Positions 10,931-22,638 of a DNA stretch of 64,000 nt are shown one piece after another. Source of the stretch: Pseudisothecium myosuroides (lineage: Eukaryota > Streptophyta > Bryopsida > Hypnales > Lembophyllaceae); NCBI GenBank assembly GCA_951799445.1, contig CATOGU010000108.1:1-64000 (forward strand). The letters run 5' to 3'. Made by a program: the position numbers and the translations under genes. The notes beneath the pieces were generated by a model. That model was not told where the DNA came from. It did not search any database and saw only the letters and a program-made list of their open reading frames with translations. Positions within the stretch are counted from its first letter, which is position 1, and the number at the start of each line of letters is the position of its first letter.

Positions 10931-11544
10931 AACGCCAAATTCTATTACTTTGTAATGGAATTAGGTTAAAGATATTTTATTTCCAATTTTTTTCGTTGTT
11001 TTATAGGGTTATGTCCATATTTTAGTAGAGTTTTAGATTAGTAACTATCGGATCTTCCAGAAGAGATAAAATGGTTAAGAAGGATCTTAGTTGTTCCTGT
11101 CTTGAACCGGAAACCAGAAACCTAGGTTGGATCTTAACCGGGATTCTAGGAATTCGGGAACGGTCGAACCGATTATCGGGAACAAAAACCGAAGCCAACA
11201 GTCACTAATGGGAAAACTAGAGAGCCGTTGAACAGAAATCATTTTCCGGTGTGGAAGGGAACGGATAGTTCCAACGGCGGGGGAACCGGACGGTCAGGAG
11301 AGAAGTAGGGGTCAAGTAGAAGCTTCTGCATTCTATCTTTTCATTCTGGTGTTTTCCGGTTGAGAGTGAATGTTTGCAATAGAGTTTGGAGCTCAGAGCT
11401 TGGAGGAGTGCAAATTTGAGATTTTGATTCCGGTTAAGCGGTTGTGAGGCTGATTGTTGTTGTAGGAGAGAACAAGCAGTGCACAATTGTTTAGGGCAGG
11501 AAGAGCTCAGAGTTTGTAGTCGATCCAAGTTGTTGGTAAGAGTC
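10931..11544. other. Spacer and leader between gag-like copies 1 and 2
   Basis: Non-coding. It contains GGGAACGGTC- and CCGGA-type words like those before copy 1, which suggests the leaders are paralogous as well as the coding parts. An extension of the downstream frame runs back to 11479 but lacks similarity to copy 1. Confidence 0.35.
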
Positions 11545-13314
11545 ATGGTGAAGGCTGAAGCAAGTGAGGAGTCACCTTCATTCAAGCTCCGGTTGGTGGT
11601 ACCCGGACTGCCGAAGAATGTCAAGGAGATGGCATTCTTGCGGGAGGATCTGAAGGGACTGGGTTGTGATGGGTTCCTGCGGAGGCCATGGAACTTGAAG
11701 AACGAGTCGATGGTGGGGGAGCTGCTCAAGAAGCAGTCAAGCGAATGGCACCATACAATCCAGTCGCTGCCAGCCGGATGGACTCCGGATACTTGGAGCG
11801 AGGTCTACAACTTTCCGAACGACGGGGAAGGATTGGCCGGACGACAACCTGAGTTTGACGGGGGTAAGTTTTGTAATCCTGTCCACCCCAAGGATGGCTA
11901 TGCCGTGGCAGATTGTATCAATCTAAGGCATAGGAGGGTACTAGAGTTCCTAGTTCCGATTCTGAATCCGGAACGTCCTACCCGGGCCAATCTCACCATA
12001 GCTAAGACAATATTTGGTGCGCTGACCGGAGGGAGGAAAGTTAGTTGGGGACTAGTGTTGAAGGAGGTGGTTGTAAAGATGGTAGCAATTATAAGGAAGT
12101 CAAAGCCTTCCGGTTTGTCTCCGTTTCTCTTCCATTTGTATGAGCATAATGACTTGTTGAGAGGAAAGGAGGTAACTGAGTACAAGTCCGCAGTCGTCAT
12201 GTTGCAACATGACATCAGTCCGGAACTGGAAGAGCAGAGAGAGGCGTCTGTAGATGAGTCAGAACCGGATGTGGAACCGGAGAAGCCCCAGAAGAAAGGC
12301 AAGGAAGTAGCAAGCGAGGGGGCTAGTAAGGATCCGGTTTGGGCAAAGTCTACTGACCCTCTAGGGGTGATTATAAGTGAACTGAAGGGCATCAGAGAGA
12401 AAATGTTGAGTGATAAAGAGGTGACCCTGAAGTTAGAGAACCGGATAGCTAGTCTAACCGTTCAGGTAAAGGATCTGAAGAAGGAGTTAGAGAAGAAGTC
12501 TGAGAGTGAAGGTAGGCAGCTCTCGGCTGAAGCCTTAGAAACTCTCAACCGGATCCGGAAATTTGTGGCAAATTCGGGCGAGGTGCTTAACAAAGCCCAA
12601 CTTCTTGAGGCTGAGGTTCTCAAGGAGGGATCTCAGATGGGACCCAAGGTTGTTTCAGTCTTGGTGTCGTATCATGAGAAGATGGAGCGTACCTTGTTTG
12701 AATTGAGGGGGGGCATGGACAATGCGGGCTTTCAGTTGGAGCCGGAACCGATAAAGGCAACCGGAAAGGTGAAGAAGGAGACCTCAAGTAGGGCAACACC
12801 GTCCAAGGGTTTAGTTGACCGGAAGTCGAAGGAAGAACCGGAGGAGAAGACTACACCATCCAGCAAGACCAAGTTGAAGATTGACACGGTAACCAAAAAA
12901 GGGCTTTCACCCGCATCCCAGACCTGGAATCAGAGCAAGTTTGCAGAACCGGATCAGGGAACGCCATAGAGTACCCTTTCCAATCAATTGAACAAGCCGT
13001 CAGCCGGAACACGAAGGAAAGAAACTTCCAAGCGAGGAAGGGAGGCATCACCCACAATCGAGATCGAATCAAAAGAAGGTGAATTGCCAGAGACCTCGGA
13101 GAAGGAGGAGGACCAGTCCGAGTCAAGAGAGGAGAGTGAGGAAGGTGAAGAGGAATCGGAACCGGAATCAAAACCGGCGCATGGAAAGGGCAGAGGAAAA
13201 CCGCCAACTCCGCCAAAAGGGAAAGCTTCCAAGGCAACTGGGAGTAAGCCGCAGTCAGTAAGGAAAGGAGTGGCCAAGACCACACAAACACCAGCCAAGA
13301 GGCAGAAGAAGTAG
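11545..13314 (+). pseudogene. Gag-like paralogue 2, most complete copy, one in-frame amber codon
   Basis: One frame runs from ATG 11545 (MVKAEASEESPSF; it is open back to 11479) to 13314 with a single TAG at 12967-12969. Residues ~10-200 form the conserved region shared with copy 1: FLRRPWNLKN, WTPDTWSEVYNF, GKFCNPVHPKDGYAVADC, LEFLVPILNPERPTRA, then SPFLFHLYEHNDLLRGKEV. The middle (about 12,360-12,720) is a heptad-rich coiled coil around ENRIASLTVQVKDLKKELEK. The tail is acidic then Lys-rich (EESEEGEEESEPESK), probably disordered. I start at 11545 because homology begins just after it. The amber may be a mutation or a readthrough stop. The layout resembles a retroelement gag or plant transposon-associated protein; no protease, integrase or RT follows. 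Confidence 0.6.
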
Positions 13315-14520
13315 ATAGAGTTTAAATTTAGAAGTTAAGTTAAGGAGTTAAGTGGAACTCCGGTTTTTGTAGTTCAAAAGTAAAAATAGATTTCAGTTAA
13401 GTTAAGTTTTGGAAAGTGAAAGATAGTTGGAATTCAGTTAAGTAGAGGAAAGTAAAAGAAAGTCACTGTTAGTTTCTTTTCCGGCTGCATGTACTTGGAT
13501 AGCAGGATCTGGTTTTAGAAAAAGGAGTGGATGTTAGACAGTTAACACTTAGAGTTAGGATTTTTGAAGATTGGGTGAATGACGCGTGTCATTCTCTGGT
13601 TTGCAGTTAGGATTTCCAGGGGGGCCTTCTTTGGGTTCCTTTGGGAGGGTATTTAGGAGGTTGAAGTTAGTTTCAATCGCGGGCGGACTTTGATAGGATA
13701 ATTTTGTCCTACACTTGTGTTCTTTTTCATTTTCCATTGCAAAGCGTGTTGATTTCCACATCCCAAGCGTTGGTCTGAAAAGTCTTGATGCTAGGTTGAT
13801 ATGCCGGTAATGCTAGAACCATTATTTGTGCGGGTAGCCATGTTTGCAGGTTTTGGAAGACGATGAGTGCCCCCGGATGTTTCTTGTATCCGGTTTCCGG
13901 TCCGAGCAGCGACTCCGCCTAGAAACTTGGGTGGGGAAAATCTGTCATTGTAGTATTGTGAGGACAATAGGGGTTTCCTGAGTGACCTACTGATCTGGAT
14001 TAAGCTTCCAAGTTAGTTGTGAGGAGAAACCAAGATCCTATTTCTTTTTGTGTTTTGTTATTTTTCTTCTTTTTAGTGAAACTTCAGTCACTCCAAAAAT
14101 AACGAAGGGTAGGAATTCACGCCACCTTCCTTAACCAAAATATGCGGAACCCTCTGACATAGAGGCAAAACTTCAAACCGGTTACTTGTTTTGAGGATCC
14201 AAGAGCGGAAACAGGAAGAGGTACAGGGTAATGACACTCCTTCCGGTTCCGGTTTCGAATCCTAGAGTCAGAAAATGTATTTGTGAGTAAGGGAGTGGTA
14301 TATTGTAGAGACACTTCCTTGTTGTTGTTGAGCGGATTAGGACTAAAGTGAGATAGTCCAACCGGACGGAAAGAAATCATTTGTGTATTTTTAGCTTTTT
14401 GTCTTAGAATCCCATTTGCTTGTGGTTGTTGTGATTTCTGCATCCGTTTCCGGTCGTCACTATAGAAGTTCGATACAGATCTCTGAGGGAACGATACTCG
14501 AGTCACCCAAAAGACAGTTT
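13315..14520. other. CCGG-rich non-coding spacer
   Basis: Begins with a 3'UTR-like stretch full of GTTAAGTTAAG-type words. No homology to gag-like copies is seen until about 14,520. The minus-strand frame at 14117-14527 has no motif and is probably chance. Confidence 0.35.
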
Positions 14521-15888
14521 TAAACACTTTAGAACGTCTACTGGAGGGATTTTACTTTCTTGTGCTACGACATCAGCCCATATCTGTTCCACCTCTATCA
14601 CCATCAAGAAGTTCTCACCCAGGAGGAGGTGTTGATTTATAACACGAGCATTGAGATTCTGAAGTACGGTCTCACGCACGAGATTCCGCCGGATACTCCA
14701 ATCTAGGGAGAAGAGAAGGAAAAAGAAGAAGAAGACGATGAGGAACAGCAGCAACCGGACCTGGTCGACAAACGAGAGAAGAGGAGGAATTCGACCGATC
14801 TGAGCTCACGGGTCGAACAGTCGACCCCGGAAAAAGGAGATCCGAGTCAGTCCTCGGGATCGGAATTGGAGTCGGACTTCTTCGATGTCGGAAAGCAGTG
14901 GATGGAGGAGGCTCAACACGTGCACTTCGGCATGTCGGACATGATCCTGGGGATTGCTGCGGAGTTGAAGGTGGAGGCGGAAGATATCTTGACGGAGATC
15001 CGGCGACGACCAAACCCGGATGTGCTACGTAAGAAGGACAAGCAGATCAAGAACTTGGAGAAGGAGAGGGATGACCGTTTAGGTCGAGTGAATTGGGCAG
15101 AGATGGATTCCGTAGCTGCATGGCAGAAGGAGACGGAAGCTCTCCAACTCGTCCACAACTTGACAGCGTTGGTGGAGCAGCCTGCAGAAGCCGTTTTGAA
15201 GTCCAGGCTCTTCAGCAACCAGCTGAGTGGTATAGGCCACTTATCCGGGTCCAAGGTGGTGACTATCTTGGTCAATTTCCAGGCCCGGATGGAAGGAATA
15301 CTGAAGGAGGTGGTGCAGCTGTTAAGGCACCTCGACCAAACAAGCCCCTAGATTGCACGAACTTTCCGGAGCTACCCAATGTCGACTTGCTGAAGACGCC
15401 CCAAGAGCCAGTGCCGGGGATCATTCTACAGCCATCCCCAAAACCGACTTCCAGCCAGACCCAGATCCAAACGAAGGCTATTAAGTTAAGGCCATACGAG
15501 GAGTATCCAGTTGATTCCGGTAGTAGCAGGGAGTTCCGTTCCGACACCCAGAACATCCGTCCGGAGCGTTTTAATCCATCGGATGGGGGCCTTGTCAAAC
15601 CCGGCTCGGACCAATCCGGTCGACTTCCCTCATATGCAGAAGGTATCGCCCAAGAAGAATACAACACCAATTCAGCTGGATGATTCACCAGAGAGGGAAG
15701 CCAGAGTGGAGATGATCCACGAGTCTGAGAAGGGGGAATTCACTTCCGGGGATGAGACGGCTTCGGATGACGACCCGCTGCCGATCAAGCGGAAGATACC
15801 AACCCGGGCTGCAACAAAGACCACTCCACCGAAAACGAGCAAGAAACCACCTGCAGGGCCGAGTAGCAGCGCGAAGAAATCGAAGTGA
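14520..15888 (+). pseudogene. Gag-like paralogue 3, 5'-truncated, amber and frameshift
   Basis: Homology starts with DFTFLCYDISPYLFHLYHHQ near 14,540, matching SPFLFHLYEHNDLLRGKEV of copy 2, so the N-terminal domain is missing. The frame reaches TAG at 14704-14706 (after EIPPDTPI), then reads on without stops from 14707 to 15351 through an acidic stretch and a coiled coil (DVLRKKDKQIKNLEKERDD). GSKVVTILVNFQARMEGIL near 15,250 matches GPKVVSVLVSYHEKMERTL of copy 2. The end is completed in another phase at 15511-15888, with MIHESEKGEFTSGDE and a Lys-rich tail equivalent to copy 2. Two lesions are therefore visible besides the truncation. Confidence 0.55.
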
Positions 15889-16950
15889 GGAAAGTAGTTA
15901 CTTAGCATGTTTTTAGTTAGTTAGCGTTTTTTTGAATCTGGAGCGTATTTTCCGTGCGTGGGGCCCGGTTCCGGATTCTTAGGAGTAGTTGACTTTGAAC
16001 TTTCCGGATTATACGGTTGGTTACTGGTTGGTCACCTGGATTTTTGGTGTGCCTTTTTGGCTTTTTGTTTGGGTTTTTAAGTGGAGGACAGCTTGTTGCC
16101 CTCTCATTCCATCCTTGCCCATTTTATGTGCATTAGTTTATGTTCATGTCTCCTTTTCTCTAATCTGAGCCACTAAATGGACATTCGGATTTTTGGCTAT
16201 ATGTACGTTTTCCTGAGTTGTTTATAAAGTGTCAAAGTGTGAGAGAAGACGGATGAGGGGGAATCCGGGTTGAGAATAGTTGGACTTGATTTGAGCGAGT
16301 AAGTTTGTGAGGAAGCTTTGCTGGACTTGTGAGTAAGGACTTGAGCGTGGTACCTTTAAATTGCCGTAACAGTGATCCGGTTCTAAGAAGTGGTGTGGAT
16401 GCGAGTCCGGAATCCAGGGAGGGTTCCGAGCGGAGATAAGCGACCGCTTGCGGAAAATCCCCACTCACTAGAAGGTCTGCCAACCATAGGATCAGTCTGG
16501 TAGATTGATGCACAAATCTTTGTTAGTTCTGGATGTCTTGATTTGTCGTTGTAGAAAAAGCGGAAGGATGCAGTTCTGAGTGACCTGCTTTCCGGGCAAG
16601 CTACCCGGGAAATTGTGAGGACTATTACTTTCTCTATTCTACAATAAAAACTCGGTTAGGATCGTTTTGTGTGAAGTTTTGTGTAGAGAAATAGATGTCT
16701 ATGAGTGGTGAGTTCCTACCCCTCTAAAGATCAAATGCGGACACCCTGAGGGTAAAACAGGGGAATATAAAACCAGTCAAGTTAAGAAGTGAAACCCGGG
16801 ATCCGGATCAAATCGAAAACCGGAAAGGGATAGATCCGGATTGAAATCCGGAAGATATTTGTGTCAGAAATAGGAAGGGAAAGAGGTTTTTGCTTGGGTT
16901 TTTGTTGTTTTAATTAGACCCGGATAATCCTTAGCTTGCTAAAATATACT
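15889..16950. other. CCGG-rich non-coding block end
   Basis: No supported gene. ATCCGG and CCGGAA words are especially dense at 16,795-16,860. GAGTGACCTGCTT with TTGTGAGGACTA (about 16,575-16,625) echoes GAGTGACCTACTG and TTGTGAGGACAA near 13,955-13,990, in swapped order. This hints at shared non-coding parts between units, but I could not define terminal repeats. Confidence 0.35.
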
Positions 16951-16976
16951 AGAATCTCCTGGGACGATATTTCATG

Positions 16977-17585
16977 TTATCTTATCATCTTTTTGGTGTT
17001 AAGGATACTTACGCCTAGATTGCGCGTACGATAGGTGTTACAAAGAAGAGGAGCCCATTCTTGATGGAAGGCGTTCTCTAGCACATTGAGTGATTCATGA
17101 TCTCTAATGACACTGTGAATGTGACGCCAGACAGCAACACCCGCATGGAGAGTTGAAGTCCAAGTCAAGGTAAGTACTCTTTCCCTATTGACCGCTTGAT
17201 CTGCATATCTCTTGCTACAACGATCTGTCCATATATGCCAAATTAGAAAGCTCCTAAGAATATCCCAGGGTTGACCTTCGTAGACAAATTTCTCCATCTT
17301 ACCGGTACAATTAACGTCACTCCGACCTAATAAGGCTTGTTTGAAGCTCTGAAAAGTTGGAAAACCAACACTAGTCGCCAAACGATTAACTCTCCTCCAT
17401 AACTCCCGGGTGTGAAGACACTCCCAGAAGAGATGTTTGATGGTCTCTTTGGGGCATGAATACATTGAACAACCCAAGAAAGCATAAGGAATTCTCCAGC
17501 TTAGCCACTCACCGATAACAATGCCACGGTTCAGTATTTGCATTGTAAATGTAGCTTGCTTTTGTGGCCTTGCATTGTGCCACAT
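16977..17585 (-). pseudogene. LINE ORF2 C-terminus, zf-RVT-like domain
   Basis: A 202-codon frame that contains CPKETIKHLFWECLHTRELW, the Cys/His/Trp signature of the zinc-binding domain that follows reverse transcriptase in plant non-LTR elements. It is followed by the hydrophobic, Trp-rich FLIWHIWTDRCSKRY. The upstream part of ORF2 reaches it only through a frame change near 17,585, so it is separated from the RT by at least one lesion. Confidence 0.8.
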
Positions 17586-18107
17586 GAGTTGAAAGACTTT
17601 CTTGATTTGCTAATCGATGAAGCTTCTGTCCTTGAGGGTCCTAACTCCCGCCGGTGTCTTTCCCACAATTGACAGTCTATGCTTATATCCTCTTTTTGAG
17701 GTGTATGAGTAAAAAGGCGCCTCCTTGAACATCCCAATTTTCTTCCACTTCTAATCCCCTGGGTCCCATGGCAGGTCTTCAATGGCTTGGTGCCCAAGAG
17801 CCCACACCTTGTTAGGGTGTTTTGGAGGCTCTTTTGGGTTGCATTCTGAGAAGGATCGGGCTTGGATATCCCAAAGGACTACTCTGGCCCTACTAAGTTT
17901 TGTTTGGGATAAAGCTGTCACTCCTGCTTCTGAAAGGATCCCCGTGTTGTGATGCCACAGATACATGGATACTGGAGCATCTTGCTGGTCCGGATTTGTG
18001 ATGAAATAAAAGTAGTTAGTCCCGGGTGCAAAAAGCCACTCTCTTTAATTCCAATTATTTTCTCTATCCCTTGGATCCCACGGGATGTGGGAAAGAAGCT
18101 TAAGTCT

Positions 18108-18839
18108 TTAGATCCTCCCTTTTTCTGTCACTGCTCCTTTCCGTGGAAGTAAGGCTTGAATTTGTCTAGCTGAGAGCCAATCCTCTTGCTCCTTATCCCA
18201 TACATCTATAACCCTTATGATGCCTTCACGAGCCCATAAGTGCAGTCCATGATTCTCCCCCATCCCTAGAGGTGTACCATCTTCTTCTAGTAACATTGGA
18301 TTGCCAAATAGAGGTTGTCTGAGAATACTTTGAGACCCTTGAGGCTCTAAGATGACAAGGTTATCCCTAACAGCTATAAAGGCCTTCAAGCAAGCATCTG
18401 TAAGTAGAGAGTGGTTGTTTTTCCATACCCCTTTACTATAAAACAACCAATTGGAAGAATCATGCCATTTTGCATCCCCCAAAGGCTTGGCAGTATTTAT
18501 CTTATATTGTAATACAATTTTCCATGATTCATTGCCAGGGGAAAGTTCCCTAACCACCATCTTTGCCAACAATGCCTGAGTTTGTAGTTGTGGATCAATA
18601 AGTTTCACGCCTCCTTCAGAGAGCGGGAGTATGCAAGCGTCCCACTGGACTCTGGCTGCACATCCCCCTTCATCGCGTCCTGTCCATGTGTAAGTCCTCA
18701 CAAGGCTTTGAATCAAATCGCAATTCTTAACTGATATCCCACAACATGCTGCTGTGTACCAACACGTGGCCAATAGAACTTGGTTGCACACAAGTATGCG
18801 TCCCGCTAGAGAAATATTCTTAGCAGCCCAGCTACCCAA
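18108..18839 (-). pseudogene. LINE ORF2, region downstream of RT
   Basis: A 243-codon frame containing KNISLAGRILVCNQVLLATC and the GGVKLIDPQLQTQALLAKMV motif, both typical of the segment between the RT core and zf-RVT in plant LINEs. It is in a different frame from the RT piece at 18923-19336 and from the zinc domain, so it is isolated by frameshifts. Confidence 0.8.
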
Positions 18840-18922
18840 CTTTTTCTTAAGAGAAGCTATTAGTGGGATAGTATTGGTTTAGGAGGCAGGTGGAAGCCTA
18901 TGAGTGGTCCTAAGTACCTCAC

Positions 18923-19924
18923 TCATGTTCCCTCTTCTACCCAAATCAGTCCAATCTTTGCCCCCCATGTAATGGTCTTAGCATTAGCTGATGCCCATAT
19001 GGCAGCAAACTTGTCCCAATTGATTTTCGAGCCCGAGGCTAAGCAAAAGGTCGAGAGTGCCCCATACGCATTTGTAAGATTGAGTCCTGTGCCCTCAAGA
19101 TACAGTGCCGCATCATCTGCGTAGTAGGCATCCAATAGCTCCGACCCTCCTGGTAACTTCAACCCTTTAATGCCATATCTCTCGTCCTCCAACATATATC
19201 CCAACGCGTCCAGAACTACCACAAAGAGAAAGGGTGCTAGTGGGCACCCTTGGCAAACGGATCGAGATAGCTCAAATTCATTGCTCACTTCACCATTCAC
19301 AATAACAGATGAGGTAGCACTTTTGTATAAGCTCATAACTCCTCGGATGAAATCCGCGTGAAATCCCCTTTTCTATAAGACCGCCTCCATAAAAGGCCAA
19401 GATATACGATCATAAGCTTTTTCAAAGTCCAAGAGGAGAAGTGTAAGGTCTTGACCGGATTCCTCTGCATAATGCATGGCTTCTTGAGCTAAAAATACGT
19501 TGTCCAAGATACACCTCCCTTGTACAAACCCCGTCTGGTTGGGTTGTACTATCTCTGGAAGTATGGTCTGGAGTCGCCTAGCCAACACTTTCGCCACCAC
19601 CTTATAGAAAGATGATAAGAGAATAATGGGACGGTAATTTTTTATGAGGCTCTTGTCTCCCCCCTTCGGAATGAGTGCTATGATGCCTCAATTATGTCCT
19701 TTGGATAACTCTCCGGTTCTAAGCACCTCCTTCACAGCCGTGAACAACTCTCCTTCTATAGCCTCCGAGCATGATTTAAAGAAATCAGTCGGAATCCCAT
19801 CTTCCCCAGCTGCCTTCCCTGTGGATAAATCCTTAATGGCGTCCTGTAGTTCTGACATTGTGAGAGGTTGTGAGAGGTTGTGTGAGTACTTTGTTGTGGG
19901 CTTCGGTGACAATACTTGGGACAC
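18923..19924 (-). pseudogene. LINE reverse transcriptase core, broken into three frames
   Basis: Three consecutive open pieces give the RT motifs in order: GEDGIPTDFFKS (19688-19924); NQTGFVQGRCILDNVFLAQE and LLLDFEKAYDRISW, motif A with its catalytic Asp (19373-19600); and SRSVCQGCPLAPFLFVVVLD followed by YYADDAALYLEG (18923-19336), whose YADD is the catalytic motif C. The catalytic residues survive, but frameshifts near 19,640 and 19,350 break the protein. Confidence 0.9.
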
Positions 19925-21300
19925 TACTAAGCACCGTCTCTCTAGCCTCCAACACCTCTACAGTTTCTAGATCCGCTGTGTATAACTTCGTATAAAAGTT
20001 TGTGATGGTGCTCGATTTCTCCTTTTGATCGGTAATGATGTCTCCATCAACTACTAATTGAGAGGTATTTGAGCGCTTGTGGACGTCCCGAAAGACATGG
20101 AAGAATTCTTTGGTGCACCAATCTCCATTCTGAAGCCATCTTGATGAGACAGCATGGTATTGAATATCCAACAAGTCAAGTGTAATCTCATGCAAGGAAG
20201 ATCTCGCTGCGTCTAATCTTTCCTTGGAGCCTTTGTCTCCAGGGTGCCAGATCAAAAAGGCCTCCTCTTCCTTGATGACACTTAAGGCTGCATTTTCTCT
20301 CTTGTACTTGGCAATCCTTTTCTCCTTACTAATCATCCCTGCCTCCGCCAAGACCCGATTTTGTGCTCCTTCTATCCAATCCATCCAAGAGCCCCCATAC
20401 TCTAGTCTGTCCTCCTTAATCCACGTTGTCTCTAGCCTGTCTTTAGCCACTTGACTTCTAAGAATTTCTATTTGCAAAAACTCCCTTTTTGTGGATTTGC
20501 GACAACAAGGCAAAAGCTGTAGCGTAACCGGAGCGTGGTCCGAGATTTTGGTGTGTAGATGTATGCTAAGCACCCCACCTTGGTTCTGAAAGGGGATAGA
20601 GACATAAATACGGTCAATGCGTGCGCATCTGCGTGCCCCGCCTGCTCTACCATTATCCCACGAGAACCGCTTGTCCGATTCATTACGGAAGTGGTCCAAC
20701 TGCCACGCATCTTCTAACCCATAGTGGTTGATCATGCGTGTCCAAGCTAGCTTCTCCCTTTTAATAGGTGCCGTACAATATTTAGTGCTATCAAACCTAT
20801 CTTCATCCAACTCCACCACATTGAAGTCTCCTCCCATAATGAATGAATCCCCTTCCAGGTTTGCCTCTACTATCGATTGCCAAAGGGTAATCCGTTCTTG
20901 AGATGATCCCGGGGCATAAATATTGATGATGGTAACCAATTGGTTATGCTTTGGTTGAAGAGTGAGGAATTGGGCATATCCCTCCTTGATTATGCCTTCC
21001 CTTGTGACTTGCAATGCAAGATTCTTGGTGACTAGGATCCCCGTTCCGGCGCGCCATCTCCCGGCTTCACCTTCACCTTTGAAGGCTGGATTCCAAGCTC
21101 TATATCCATTATAGAATGGAAGACTTTGGCTACGCATCCTACACCTATCCGCATTCATCCAATGTTCCTGCAAAAGGATAATTTGTGATTGTGGCGCCAT
21201 TCTTTCAAACATGCGTCGTATGTGTACTTGTTTTGTAGAACCTTTGGTACCGACCCAGCTCCACGGATATTGAGGGTCGAAATTACCAAACTAGATTCAA
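19833..21300 (-). pseudogene. LINE ORF2 apurinic-like endonuclease and linker
   Basis: The long frame 19833-21212 contains QIILLQEHWM with the catalytic Glu, then FIMGGDFNVVELDEDRFDS and KISDHAPVTLQLL, the GGDFN and SDH motifs of LINE endonucleases. The true N-terminus, STLNIRGAGSVPK, lies just upstream in another phase, so a frameshift sits near 21,220-21,250. The C-terminal part leads into the RT domain (LVVDGDIITDQKEKSSTITN). A strong, nearly complete endonuclease, but not expressible as one protein. Confidence 0.88.
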
Positions 21301-22430
21301 TCATGCTTCTTTCTGCTGAGGCGAGCACGCCGACTCCATTTTCTCTCCATCTACTTTCTCCAAATCAGATGGGAGGACAACCTTCTTTTTTCGCTTTGAT
21401 GATTGGTCTAAGGTTTGCTCTGGTGAAGTTTGCATCCCTGGTTCCCAACTGGCCTCCTCTAGGTCATCCAGTTCCAACCAAGCTTGAATTAGTTGGTTTA
21501 CCTTCGTTCGTCCTCGCCCAGAGGCGAGTTTCTTGAGTGCTGGTAACTCCACCCAAGTATGCCTGACTCCCCTTAAGCACTTGGCTTTTCTTGTGACTTT
21601 GATTGCGGCCAAAACTGTAAGCTTGTGCTCTCCGTTCTTCTCATCCCATCGAGCCGACCACGTAACCGAGCCCCAATTTTGGATCCGAGGAGGTTTTCGG
21701 AGTGTCACCTTGAGATGCTCCCTCAAACACTCTAGGATGACTGACTTTTTCCGTTCTAGATCTCCTCCAGAATCGTCAAAGGTTAGGGCTAGCGCCTTAG
21801 TGGCGCCGGGGACTTCACTGGTGCCATCAAAAAGAAGGTTTCATTGACCGTCAAGGTCCTCATACAAAACCGGCCATATCGAGAGGAATTTCTTCCCTTC
21901 AAGTGGAAGCTGCAACTCTTCCATTTGGAACGCTCCTTGGAATCCTTCCAAGCTCCATCCATTCCACCATTCCTTGCTCGGTTTTGATGAGTGACGTTCT
22001 TGTTTTGGTGCCCAAAATTTACCCTTCAATGGGTCTTCAGCTAAGAAATTGTTGCTATCCAACTCCTTGTCCGTCATAACTTCTTCACCTCTACCAAAGC
22101 TTAAGTCTCGGTGGACCGATTGCGAGCGAGAGTTTTGCGCTAGGACTGGTTGAATGATGGGTGCCGACAACAATTTTTCGGAGAAGAGAGCCTTGCGTTG
22201 AGGCTGTGAGCTAGCTGCTACAACTGGGCTTTTGGAGCTGAGCGCCGGAAACTCATCAAGCGTCGCTCCACCACCTGCACTCAAGTTCGGGATCATCACA
22301 ACCTTGAAAGCATCACCTTTCTCGACCCCAACCGATTGTGGTTGTGCCACCTTGTCCCGACTACCCTTCTTTTTCTTGTACCAAACTTCTATGAAGCCAT
22401 CATTGGCTACTAACTCATTAGATGAGATTT
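21301..22430 (-). pseudogene. LINE ORF1, C-terminal half
   Basis: From the inner edge of the insertion the frame reads ELVANDGFIEVWYKKKKG, typical of the linker in plant LINE ORF1 proteins, and continues to the stop at 21841. A second frame, 21726-21301, carries on in another phase and is rich in Lys, Ser and Trp. Together they form the tail of ORF1 up to the start of the endonuclease. The frame change lies between 21,840 and 21,730. Confidence 0.65.
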
Positions 22431-22595
22431 CCCCCCTGTGGAGGGCTGCGTGTTCCCAGCTGTGGGAACTGCCGAAATCAGGGTCGCGGCAGCTCGCTGA
22501 CGTGGCCGAGCGACTGCCACGTCGGAAAAAATAATTTTTTTTTTTTTTTTTTTAAAAATGAAATTTTTTTTTCTGTTTTTTTTTCATTTCAAGAC

Positions 22596-22638
<43 letters not shown>

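Noticed and set aside
14240..14256. GGTTTCGAATCC, resembling a tRNA B box
   Set aside because: No A box at the right distance and no cloverleaf can be drawn around it.
14117..15013. Minus-strand frames opposite gag-like copy 3
   Set aside because: They are shadows of the plus-strand frame that carries the family homology.
9200..16940. Long terminal repeats bounding the gag-like block
   Set aside because: Shared CCGG-type words gave the impression of LTRs, but no long direct repeat could be aligned by eye.
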